A DNA stretch of 64,000 nucleotides, from the NCBI GenBank assembly GCA_037039685.1, contig JAWNGF010000002.1, forward strand, positions 5,084,001-5,148,000. The letters run 5' to 3'. This document shows positions 22,202 through 32,963 of this stretch, piece by piece. Each line of letters begins with the position of its first letter. Within the stretch, counting starts at the first letter, position 1. The DNA is from Ceratobasidium sp. AG-K (lineage: Eukaryota; Basidiomycota; Agaricomycetes; Cantharellales; Ceratobasidiaceae). The translations under genes were made by a program, and so were the position numbers. Below the pieces are notes generated by a model. That model made no database searches. It was not told the origin of the DNA and was given only the letters and a program-made list of their open reading frames with translations.

Positions 22202-24203
22202 ATGATGCAACGGGCAAGCGCAGCTGCTGTACAACGACTCGCCCGACTATCACACCATATCATGTCCGGACAGCACAACTTCAAACAGGTATGGTCTCCC
22301 ACACTACTATGACCCTGACTCGTTCTGACACCCGTGCGATACGTCCATAGGAGCCCCATAAGTAAGTCCATTAAGGTCCGAACCAACACGAATATAGCTC
22401 TAATTAGGCCTTCCCCACAGGCTCCTTGTGTAAGGATTGCAGCTATTTACATGTACTCGTAATAACTCAAATTTATGGTATTAGGATCCCTGGTCCTATT
22501 GAAATTGCGGACGAGGCAAGCCATTCTTTTTTCTCTATATGCTCATCCTGGACGCCGGATATCCTGTAGGTTCTTTATGCCAACGCTCACCCATCTATGT
22601 CCCATGTCTCTGCGGACTTCATTCCCGTTTTTGGGGATTGCATTCGAATGCTCCGGTAAGTCGCATGCGTCCCAAGTCACCAGCATCCCGTATTAAAGTG
22701 ACAGTTTGTAATAGCCAGGTATTGTACACCAAGGATGGGCAACCTTTTCTCGTCGCTGGTAGTGGGACATTAGGCTGGGACATGGTATGTCACGCATTTT
22801 ACAGTTTGGAAATACCACAGACTTCGGCCGCTCATGCCTCATCGCAAATAGGTGGCCAGTAACTTGGTTGAAGCCGGTGAAGACGCGCTTGTCTTGCACT
22901 CTGGATATTTTGGAGATAGCTTTGCTGACTGGTAAGTACTCTGAAAATCATCCAAGATATGTGACTAACCGACTTGGCGTAGTCTCGAGACCTACGGAGC
23001 CAAAGTGAAACAGGTCAAAGCTGATGTTGGTGCGGCCGTCACACAGGTTGACCTCGAAAGCGCCCTCAAGGCGAAGAAATACAAGGTGGTTACCTTCACC
23101 CACGTTGATACAAGCACCGGTGCGTTGGCCCTCGAACCTCTTGCCGGGACACGAACTAAAAATAGGATCCAGGTGTTCTCTCCAATGCCAAGATGATTGG
23201 TGAGGTCGTCAAACGGATCTCGCCAGATACCCTCGTCGTGCTCGATGGTGTGTGCTCTGTCGCGAGCGAAGAAATCCGAATGGACGACTGGGGCATTGAC
23301 GTTGTCATCTCGGCCACTCAAAAGGGACTAGGAACACCTCCTGGTCTCAGCGTTGTATGCGCCAGCCAGCGTGCTCTCAAGGCAAGTTTTATTAGTACCT
23401 CTAACTAACTGACGCGCTAAAACCGGCCCGCTAGGTACTGGAAGCGCGGAAGACCCCGGTATCGTCTTACTTCGCTAGCTGGAAGAGGTGGTTGCCTATT
23501 ATGAATGCTTATGAGAAGGGCAGCCCGATGTACTTTGCCACCGTAGGTCTTTAGTTCGTTCCCCTTTGCAGAAATCAGTTTGACTGTCTTCTTCAGCCGC
23601 CAGTGAACTTGATTTATGCGTTCCACGCCTCGCTCTCTGCAATCACCAAGAACCAACCATCACTCGAAGACCGCTTTAGGCTTCACAAAGAGGCTAGTTC
23701 CAAAATTAAGCAGGCAGTCGCAGACTTGGGTCTCAAGCTCGTACGTGACTTGTTATTCCGTTACGAATATGTCTATAGTTCCTCTGATCTCCAATAAGGT
23801 TCCTACGGATCTGGCATTCGCAGCCAATGGGATGACTGCAGTAAGTCATCACTGTACTTGAATAATAAATCTTAAGCATTGGGTCCTCAGGTTTACTTCC
23901 CGGAAGGCATTGTTGCCGCAGACATCGTCCCGCGCATGTTGAAGCAGGATGTTGTGGTGGCTGCTGGCCTACACAAGGATGTTAAAGGTATGAGGTTATG
24001 CTTGTCTACGGTTGAACTATTTAATCCAAATAAACGCAGACAAATACTTCCGCATCGGACATATGGTGAGTGTCACTTTTCTTTGAACGGCGGAGGCTGA
24101 AGCTATTGGGTAGGGTGTTACCGTCACTGACCAGTCGCGTGGCGACATTGACAAAATCATCAACGCTCTCAAGACTGCATTTGCGGAGGCACAGGCCAAG
24201 TAA
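22202..24203 (+). CDS. AGX1: Alanine-glyoxylate / serine-pyruvate aminotransferase
   Basis: This is a PLP-dependent fold-type I enzyme that moves the amino group from alanine (or serine) to glyoxylate, giving glycine. MMQRASAAAVQRLARLSHHI looks like a short mitochondrial leader, with a second Met close behind that could give a cytosolic form. Landmarks: PGPIEIADEVLYANAHPSMS, LVAGSGTLGWDMVASNL, TFTHVDTSTGVLSN, VLDGVCSVASEEIRMDDWGI and SATQKGLGTPPGL, where the Lys encoded at 23322-23324 forms the PLP Schiff base. The last block is DKYFRIGHMGVTVTDQSRGD and the C-terminus is AFAEAQAK, with no PTS1. About ten short exons; the intron 22516-22569 has a GC donor and is the only way to reach VLYANAHPSMSHVS. 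Confidence 0.93.
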
Positions 24204-24358
24204 ATCGGTCCTGGGGATGTAACGAGGGCGAGATGCTCAACAGTGTACAAAACATGTTAAATTGCGAATAAACGACCACTATCCATGATACAAGGTTCCA
24301 AGAACTATTACTTCATTTTGACGACCACAGTCCAACCAAAACACACATGCTCACAAAC

Positions 24359-27300
24359 CTAGGCGGCCGCAACCCTGTGCTCGCCCTCGCCACCCATACC
24401 CTCATACCACTCCTTGCCAGAGGTCGTAGCAGAGATGTATCCTGCCCGAATGACAAAGTCTCCAAACCGCTCGCCATCGTGTCGCTCGAGAGCGTAGCGC
24501 TTGATCATAGGTCCCAAGATGGCCAAGATTTCGGGTTCGGTTACGGTTTCTGATTGGAGGGTCAGTATAGCGCAAGTGCATCTCAGAGTAGACACACCTC
24601 GATAGATCTTGTTCAGTCGTTGGCCGTAATATCCTCCACCCAAGAGCATAACATATGACCCAGGAGCCTTGCCCACAAACGCAATCTCGGCCAAGTACGG
24701 CCTTGCGCATCCATTCGGGCATCCGGTCATGCGCATGACGATCGAATCGTTACGCAACCCATTCTCCTCGCACATCTTTTCAACTTTGTCCACTAATATG
24801 GGTAAATACTATTGCCGAAACGCTCCGTCAGCTCGGTAGGATCTACGCGCGCGGAAATTGGAAGACTCACCCGTTCCGACTCGGCCATGGCAAGCCCACA
24901 GGTCGGGAACGCAACACACGCAGAGCTTGATAGTCGTAAGCCCGAGTAGTCCACATTGTCGAGTCCATGCTCTTTCAGCAGTGCCTTCATTTCATCCAGC
25001 TTGTCATCGGTAACTTCGCTCACAATCAAGTGCTGATTGCACGTCAACCTGAATGTACCCTTGTGTGCCTTGGCGATCGCTTGCAGACCCGTCTTGAACG
25101 CCTTGCCGGGCTCGTCTTGAACGCGCCCGTTTTCAATAAAGGTTGTAAAGTGGTGCTTGCCGTCTTGTCCCGTGTGCCAGCCGAACTTGTCGACGTTGGA
25201 GGTGAACGAGTAGGGCTTAGCAGGGGCAAGAGACCAACCGAGACCGGCTTCGACGGCCTTTTTGAAACCGTCTAGGGTCATGCGGTCGACCGTGTACTTT
25301 AGCCTCGCGTTCTGTCCAATTGACGAATGAGTATTTAATCCAATGGCGTACTTGCAACGTACCTTGCGGTCTTTGCGGTTTCCATTGTCCCTCTGAACAA
25401 TCAAGACTTGCCTCGCGACGTCCAACGCCTGCTCAGGTGTACAGAACCCGATCACGTCTGCTGCTCGAGGGTAGGTCTTTTTGTTCGAATGGGTGACACC
25501 CATTCCACCACCGACAGTAACGTTGAACCCGGTCAGAGACCCTTCGGGCGAAGCAATGGCAATGAATCCAAGGTCATTGGCAAAAATGTCGACATCGTTG
25601 TCCGGGGGGACGGCAACAGCAATCTTGAACTATGCGGACGTCAGCATAAGAATGAGGACCGAGACAAGTAACGCACCTTGCGAGGAAGGTAGAAAGCTCC
25701 ATAGAGGGGTTCTTGCTCCTGGATCGCCTCGCCCGCGACGAGTTTCTTATCAAGCCAGATTTCGTGGTACGCAGTCATACGCGGCAACAGGCTCTCACTG
25801 AGCGCCTTGGCAAAGTCATACACCTGTTTATGCAAGTGACTCAACGTCGGCAGCGATGAACACAATACGTTTCTACCAAACTACCGCATAAGTTCACCAA
25901 GTTATACCCACACCAACTACACATACCGGTTTACATCTCCACATGCTGCAATCGTATCCAACAATGCCCGGTTGATCGCCTGAATCGACGGCTTGAGATG
26001 ACGCTTGATGACACCATGGAACTGGAACGTTTGGCGCGTAGTGAGCTTGAACGTGCCATTTCCGTGCTCGTCTGCAATATGGCTCATTGCTAGCCATTGC
26101 TGCGGGGTACACACACCACCCGGCATGCGCACGCGAATCATGAACGAATAAGCAGGTTCCAACCCCGCATCCTTGCGCTCGTCCCGGATATCGCGGTCGT
26201 CTTGCTCGTAGATGCCGTGGAATTTGGTCAGTTGGCCATCGGATGGGGCGAGTGCGCCGGTCGAAGTATCGCGTAGACCCTCAGCGATGGTACCTCGGAG
26301 GTAGTTGCTCGCAATTTTGATATTTTCGTTGGTGATGGGTTCGGGCTCGGCTTCAGCGACACTCACGCCGTCAACGCCGAGTGCTTTCCAGACGAGCGGT
26401 TCCCAGGCCTTGTACCCTGTTTGTGGGCCGTCGGCGTCCTGGTCGTCTCCCAGCCCGAGGGCAGCCACGCGAGTCGCACCGAGCTCTGCCAAGCGAGCAT
26501 CGAGGTCCTTGCCGGGCTTGTTGTAATAATGAGCATCCTCGGGGCGGGGCCAGTAGTGGCTATCACCCATTCCGAATACCGTGTACTTGAGGTTTGCAAG
26601 CAACGTCGACTCGGAGCGCGCGACGGCCGCATTGATCGCCTTGAACGTGTCACGCCCATTCTGGGGCGGCTCGCCTTGGCCAGCAGTACTGCTCACAAAT
26701 AACACATGGGCGTCTTCGGTCGCGAGTTCGGAGAGCGGAACCGAGTCCATCGTTTGCACGCGAGCGGCGAGCCCACGGGCTTGCGCGCGCTGGCCGAGAC
26801 GCTTGGCCAACTTTTCGGCTGCACCACCGTCCGAAGCGTAGAGCACGAGTACTGGGGGGCCGTCGAGCGCATTCAAGAGGGCATCGTACGACGCCTGGGC
26901 CTGCTTCTTCCTCGCCGCCTTCAAGTCCTCGCCCAAACTGCTCACGAGCTCGCGAGCCAATTGCGGAGTCGCCTTGCTCAACACGCTCAGGTGGTTTTGC
27001 TGATCGAGGAACGTCTGGAGTTCTTGCTTGATCGCAGCCGAATCGAGCGAAAATGGTTCGTCTTTGGCGGGGTTCCAGCGGTAAAGTGGCCAGTAACCGG
27101 CATCAACTGCACGTTTGGTTTCCTGCAAAACACTCAGAGCAGGAGTCGACTCGGATTCATAGGGGAGATAGGCAAGAACGATACTCGGGCCGGAGTGGGC
27201 ATCTGCTTCGACGAGGGCTTGGATGACTTGGGAGTAGGAGGAATAGACGGCGATGCTGGCAACATAAACGTCTCCATGGTTCATGGCATACAACCCAGCA

Positions 27301-28792
27301 TCCTTTTTGCGGCGAGAGGGGTCGACAGACGTGCGCTGGGAATAAGGGACAGTATCGAGGAGGAGCAAGTTGATGTTGAGTCCTGAAGCAATGGCATGGT
27401 GCAGACCCGAGGCGCCCAAGTCGTACGACCACGCATCAGAGCCGATGATCCAGCGCGAGGGGAAAGCGAGGTGCTCGGCGAGCGAGAGGATTTCGGCCGC
27501 AGCCGGATGTTGGACGTTTTCGGCTTGGAGAAGGCCGACGAGGGCCGACGCGGCCGATGCGCTTGCTTTGGGGTCGTCGCGCTTGAGCGTCCAATCGGCG
27601 AGTGCGGAATGGAGTTCGGAACTGATTCCGGCCTTGGAGCCAGCGTTGAGCAGCGATTGGACGGCACCGATGAGACGGGTACGGGTATCGATCTGAGCTT
27701 GAACAGTTCCTAGCGCGAATTCTGGACGAGTCGCAGCGGGGCCTTTGGTAGAAATGAGCTTGGGGTCGTTGGCAACGACAAACCGATCGCCAAACACCGA
27801 CTCGAGGATCTTGGTATACGACGCTTCATGCTTGGGAATCTGAGGAGGTGCAGGCGCAGCAGTCTCAGGAAGAACGCCAACAAAACCCCCGTCTTCAAAT
27901 GATTCGAGCGAGTCGAAAAACGCATTCGGGTCGTCCAATCGGCCAAGTGTGCCGGAGATCAATGTAGGATGCTCGTCGCGGGTCTGCAAAGCCTCGGCAA
28001 CGTCCAAATAAAGGGGAGACCATTTCGTCGAGCGCTCTCCGGCCGAGTCGAGTACGATGACCTTGGTTGCGCTAGCTGGGATCGCAGCAGCGAGTTTCTG
28101 GCTATTGAGAGGCCTCAGAAGCGCCACTTCAACTAATCCCACACCGGGCCTAAGCGCCGAGGTCAGAACCGGCGAACTGCCGGCCAAGACGAGCGAGGTG
28201 TGGACGTCTTGGCCCGATGCGACTATGGGGTGCTGAGCCCGTCGGACCGCAGCTAGAGTCTCGACGGCGGCGGTTTGGTAGGCTTTGAGGGCCGAGTCGA
28301 CGAGTCTCCGCCTTCGATCGGCGAAGGGAGGCGTCGTTCCGCGCGAACCATGCGTTTGGCCAGCTCATAGTCGACTTCAATATCTTCCTGTGACGGATCG
28401 AGCGCATACAGGTGCAGTACGAGGGTCTGGACCGACCACGCGAGTCGGGACGATAGGAGGGCGTGGTCGTGCGCTTGAGTGGGCGTTGAGGAATACAAGA
28501 CGTACGGGGCAGAAGAGCCAACGAGGAGAGGAGAAGCGTCGACGCCGGGCTGGAGCGCGACATGGACAACGATGCCCGTTTGAGACGGGAGCCTAGTAAG
28601 GCCTGCAGCGAGTTGGGCAATACCCGTCGAATCGGGGGACACTACGGCCGAAACGAGCGAATCGGGCTTGGCCTGTTCAGAGATGAACGTAGCGACGTCG
28701 GCACTAGGCGAGATGGTGCATGCATTGTCGAGCCCGAGATGTTGGGCGTCGACGAGAACGTCGGATACGGCGTGCGCAATGCGGGCTGCCAT
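24359..28792 (-). CDS. MET5: Sulfite reductase hemoprotein (beta) subunit, frame break
   Basis: Met5 reduces sulfite to sulfide for cysteine and methionine synthesis, using siroheme and a 4Fe-4S cluster with electrons from Met10. The order is N-terminal PFOR/TPP-like region, flavodoxin domain ([52 protein letters not shown]), then two ferredoxin-like and catalytic halves ([32 protein letters not shown]). Cluster cysteines lie in [19 protein letters not shown] and [20 protein letters not shown]. Length is about 1,400 residues. Introns include the join ESER to [11 protein letters not shown], and a stop-free 51-base intron at 25312-25362. Between RRLPSPIEG and [18 protein letters not shown] the frame shifts near 28,300-28,320, as if one base were missing. 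Start Met at 28792. The break is probably an assembly error. Confidence 0.92.
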
Positions 28793-28863
28793 TGGGAAGA
28801 TCGAGTCCCGGAGAGAATTTTGGTGTTGGTCGGGAGGAGAGTGATGGCCCTCTCATATACATA

Positions 28864-28896
28864 CTTTGAATTCGGAAAAGATATCCGAATTCAAAG
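28864..28896. repeat. Perfect 13-bp inverted repeat upstream of MET5
   Basis: The left arm CTTTGAATTCGGA (28864-28876) and the right arm TCCGAATTCAAAG (28884-28896) are exact reverse complements around a 7-base loop (AAAGATA). It sits 72 bases before the MET5 start codon, so it lies in the promoter or the 5' untranslated leader. It could be a dimeric regulator site, or an RNA hairpin if transcribed. Confidence 0.85.
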
Positions 28897-29204
28897 CATC
28901 TCACTGGATGGTGAAATCTGTGTGGTCGTGTTTGGCGGGTGTTCGTTACGCACATATCTGCTATATAACCGGCGCATAAAATCAGTGTAATTGGACAAAT
29001 GAATTCTTGTGCTCGTGAGAATTAGGTCAGATTGTACCCGCTGTGCTCAGGGTATATAAAATCATTTTATGAGAGGATTCCGTAGCGTCTAAATTTGTCT
29101 AGGCATCACGATTGCGTGCTCGCTTGGCGCTTTTGTGGCGTCGAATAGGAATCGGCTGAAGTGTGATCGTCAATTATTACACTCTATACAAATTTATTTA
29201 CACC

Positions 29205-29220
29205 GGGGGGGGGGGGGGGG
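29205..29220. repeat. Poly-G homopolymer, 16 bases
   Basis: Sixteen consecutive G (C on the other strand) lie between an AT-rich stretch and TTGTACGTC, downstream of RIM2. Length is likely to be unstable or mis-called. No function is assigned. Confidence 0.95.
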
Positions 29221-29286
29221 TTGTACGTCAGAGGCTACATGCGCATCGAACTATGCATAAATTAGTGCTACCAAAATAAATCGTCA

Positions 29287-30536
29287 TCAGTGTCGCTCCT
29301 CGCCCCATCGCAAGATTCCCTCGTAAATGCTATACATGACTGCCGCGTTCGGGACTACTCGGAGCAAATGCGCACTCAGACCACCGTATAACCGCCTGGC
29401 ACCTGAAACATTCTAAGTAAGCTTAGTTTAGCATTTAAGCGCACGTACTCACCCTCTTCAGCCAATACTAGCCTCAAAGTCTGCAACAGCCCAGTATACT
29501 TTTGCTTTCCAGTCATAGGATCTAGTGGCTGCCTCAACCTCGTCCTCAACACCTCGTGGGGGTACGTAATCAAGCTCGCCGTCATCTTGGCTCCTCCCGC
29601 AGCAGCCAACATGCCCGCCCACTCGGCTCCCGGGCCGTGTTCCTTTCCAGCACGTTGTGCGATGCGTTTGAATCGCTCGTAGAGAACCCATTGAATTGTG
29701 CCTTCTGTTACGCCGAGGTAGGAAGCACTGAGACCCTTGTAGAGCCCACGGATGCCTTCGTGTTGGATAATAGCCATGGTAGTGTGGAATGCGCCTGCTA
29801 TCCTCGGCGCAGAGGCGGTTGCGCTACCTGAACCCGTCGCTAATGATAATGCAGGCTCGGCGATGCGTGTCTCGGAAGCGAGCTGAAGACGGGTTTTAAC
29901 CACCCAAATGGGATTTGTGCATGTCGAAGTAACAATTCCTTATAGGGGATAAACATGACGCATTCAAGTGGATATGATAAGTACGTACCTGCACATGCAG
30001 CGGCAGTAAGATGCACAAGGGTGTTTTCCTTTCCGCCGTTGAACTCGTGAGCAATGATTTGTTTCCCGTTGCCGTAGGTGTAAAAGTTTATGCATCGGGC
30101 TGGGATGACGCCGGCCAGAGTGGGTCCTAGACCTTTGAACAAGGCTGGGACACCTTCGTATTTGTGTATATCTCTATGAATCGGACAATAGTAAGCGACG
30201 ATTCGGTGCATTTAATCATGAACTCACCGGAGGATATGTCCCGTCTCCACAAAGTTCCAGAGCAGGTTCCTCGCTCGGCCGATCACTGCTCCCCCTGTTC
30301 CAGTCCCCAAATTTACTCGGTGCTTGTCCTGATAGAGCGAGGACTGTAACCGAGTCTTGACCACGTCCAAAGGCGCAGTAACAATAGCGCCGCACATCCC
30401 ACCGAGCCTATCGACGCTCGAAATTAAGTCAGACATCACATTCAAGTGGATAAACTCACCCTCCGGCGACAAAATGCTTCCATGACTTGGCAGGTATTAA
30501 CCCCGTGCCGGTGGATGCCTTCACGCTCGTAGACAT
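29287..30536 (-). CDS. RIM2: Mitochondrial pyrimidine nucleotide carrier (Rim2-like)
   Basis: This inner-membrane SLC25 carrier (SLC25A33/36 type) exchanges pyrimidine nucleotides. The start at 30536 is MSTSVKASTGTGLIPAKSWK, followed by HFVAGG and the first membrane pair. Three carrier signatures are seen: APLDVVKTRLQSSLYQ, TNPIWVVKTRLQ and TYPHEVLRTRLRQPLD. Family-typical segments are LFKGLGPTLAGVIPARCINF, YTYGNGKQIIAHEFNGGKEN, GLYKGLSASYLGVTEGTIQW and GGLSAHLLRVVPNAAVMY. The C-terminus GILRWGEERH stops at 29287. A Ser/Ala/Thr-rich insertion separates the second signature from the next helix, as in other fungal Rim2 proteins. About six exons, no frame break. It is head to head with PSD1. Confidence 0.92.
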
Positions 30537-30750
30537 GGTGGGGACAGACGAGTGTAGAAATTTGAGCCGATCGAGAGTTGGGATAAATTCGATTACATCA
30601 GCCGACGATTGTCTGACGTAATGGGCTCCTCTCCTTCTCACGTGTAGTTTTCATGGAGTCTGTGCCTCTCTTCATCCAGGTCCACGACGAGTTGATTCGC
30701 TCTTTTTTCTCTGCTTATATCTTGGTCTCTTGCGTAAACACCGAGTCGAC
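30537..30750. promoter_or_regulatory. Divergent promoter RIM2 / PSD1
   Basis: These 214 bases serve two mitochondrial inner-membrane proteins transcribed away from each other. A CACGTG site is at 30639-30644, roughly midway. The PSD1 side is T/C-rich. Confidence 0.55.
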
Positions 30751-32716
30751 ATGAAACTGCGAATTCCCGGGTTCCGCAACACCCGCGCCAAAGTGGCTCG
30801 ACGCGCTGCTCCCGTGTTGCGCTTCCTGGCTGCCCCCCGTCGACCACCGCTCAAGGTCATCGAAGGGGGCCCAGGTCCACTCGGCCCAGGAGTGAAATTT
30901 CCCGTGACAAGCTACGTGTCAAACCTCCGGACTTACTCCACAAACAACACCGACGCGGGCGATAAAGACGGACAAAAGCGCCGGGCTCCTCTGCGCCGTG
31001 AGTGGATTTACGTGCCTCGTGTACTGTGCTCATTATTTCGTTTTTGGCCTGGCAACCCGATGATGATCATTTTCACATGATTCTCTCGCGTGGCTCAACG
31101 CGGCACTGTTCTTCTCGTATACCCTTTCCTTGCCATGTCCAACTGCTCACCCGTTTCTTTATTACACCTGACGCTGCGCTCAGACCGCCTGCGTGATGCC
31201 TGGCGCAACACTCCCACCAAGTGGTACCCTCTCCCGGTCGGCGTTGGCGCCGTGTTGCTCGCAGTCATCCACTATAGGCGCCAACACGGGGGTGTGGTCA
31301 CCGGCATGGGTGATGCAGGCGTGCTCTACACCGGAGCCGGTGACGCTGTCCGAATTTCAGGTCCCTGGCAGGTCCATGTGCTCGCCGCACTACCGCTGCG
31401 GTCGCTCTCTCGCCTATGGGGAACACTCAACACCCTGGAGCTCCCCGTGTGGATGCGCCCGACAGGGTTCCGTCTATATGCTTGGATATTCGGCTGCAAC
31501 TTGGACGAAATGCGCGAACCCGACTTGACCAAGTATGCGTCCCTCGGCGAGTTTTTCTACCGCGAGTTGGCAGACGGCGTCAGACCCATCGCAGACACGG
31601 CACTGGTACGTCGTGTCATGCTGTGTATGCTTGTGCTCATCCGCAGCAGGTTTCCCCCGCAGATGGCACGGTTCTTCATTTCGGTTCAATCACGCACGAC
31701 GGACGGGTAGAACAAGTCAAAGGCCTCACATACTCGCTCGATGCGCTCCTCGGCTCTGGTTCACGTACACCCTCGCCCACACCTTCGGCCCTTCCCACTC
31801 CGCCGCACACCCCGCCCAACGAGCTGCATATTCCGTTCCCTCCCCGAGACCCCGACCACGCGCACACGTCCGACACGGAATTCGCCTCTGTCAACGGCAT
31901 CGACTATAGTCTTGACCAGCTTCTCGGCCGATCGGCCGACACACCCCGGGCAGACGAGAGCGCAGACGAGGATGCCACGACCGAGGAGGTACGCGCCATG
32001 AAGCCCCGCGACCCACACGACGCCAGCGTCGAGGAAGAGCGTAAGGACACCGTCGCCGTAGCCGCCGAGTTGGGCGTCGGAGGTTTACCCCCACTTCGTC
32101 GCACGACAAGCGCAGTCAAGGAAGACAATGAGCTCTACTTTGCGGTCGTGTACCTCGCTCCCGGAGACTACCATCGGTTCCACAGTCCGGCCGCGTGGGT
32201 CGTCGAGCGCAGGCGGCACTTTGCTGGTAAGTCGTGTCTTCTTTTCGAGTAGCGTGACTGACTGGCGTGTAGGCGAGCTGTTTAGCGTGTCTCCGTATAT
32301 TGCCCGACGAATCGCCAACTTGTTTGTCTTGAACGAGCGCGTGGCTTTGCTTGGACGCTGGAAACATGGGTTCTTTAGTATGATTCCAGTCGGAGCTACC
32401 AATGTCGGTTCAATCGTGGTCAACTTTGACAAGGTGAGTCCGCACTAGATCTGCTGGCCTTTAGCTGACCACGTATGTAGAACCTGCGCACCAACCTTCG
32501 TCGCCGTCCACCACCCGGAGCGTTCATAGAGGCGCACTACAGCCAGCATCGATGCTCTTGCGCGGCCAACCTCTCACCCGTGGACAAGAGATGGGCGGGT
32601 TCAAGCTCGGAAGCACGATCGTCATGGTCTTTGAGGCTCCACGCGGATTCCGGTTCACCGTCAAGCCTGGTGAAAAGGTCAAGGTCGGCCAGGCATTTGG
32701 AGACGTATTTGCGTGA
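30751..32716 (+). CDS. PSD1: Phosphatidylserine decarboxylase, mitochondrial (frame break)
   Basis: Psd1 converts phosphatidylserine to phosphatidylethanolamine at the mitochondrial inner membrane and cleaves itself to form a pyruvoyl group. The start [20 protein letters not shown] is an Arg-rich presequence. After intron 1 comes [17 protein letters not shown] and a membrane segment [13 protein letters not shown]. Conserved blocks are [52 protein letters not shown] and [20 protein letters not shown]. The LGST self-cleavage motif is encoded at 32606-32617 in [16 protein letters not shown]. Between SPADGT and the YLAPGDYH block lies a long Pro/Asp/Glu-rich insert with two YSLD-x-LLG copies. At about 32,545 (HYSQ to [10 protein letters not shown]) one base seems missing, probably an assembly indel. 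Confidence 0.93.
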
Positions 32717-32963
32717 GAGCACAAACGAGCTAGAAGCAGCAATTTTGGGTTTAGGGCCAGGGTTTATGATAAAATGAGGGTGCATGCGATTCACGATGGT
32801 GCACGACTAGATTCACACATGTATATACCAAGTTCAACATTTGGAATATCTTACGACTTTCTTTACTCGCACTCTGGATCCATAAACCACAGCAGTGTTC
32901 AACTAATAAATACAGAATAAAGGATCGCGCAATCCAGGTACAAAATGAATACACTATAACACA

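Larger units (their letters stand above)
28793..29286. promoter_or_regulatory. Spacer with MET5 promoter and RIM2 3' end
   Basis: These 494 bases contain the MET5 5' flank, on the left, and the RIM2 3' flank, on the right. The MET5 side carries the inverted repeat listed separately, and GTATATAAAATC near 29,050 is a TATA-like run. The RIM2 side is AT-rich and contains a 16-base G run. I see no coding segment. Confidence 0.55.

Noticed and set aside
26706..27386. 226-codon plus-strand frame opposite MET5
   Set aside because: It is the antisense shadow of a strongly conserved coding exon with GC-rich third positions.
24359..28792. MET5 as two separate genes because of the two frames
   Set aside because: Both parts belong to one Met5-type architecture and the frames overlap by only a few codons.
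32128..32448. Plus-strand frame at the PSD1 exon end as a separate gene
   Set aside because: It overlaps the [20 protein letters not shown] exon, which belongs to PSD1 after splicing out about 50 bases.
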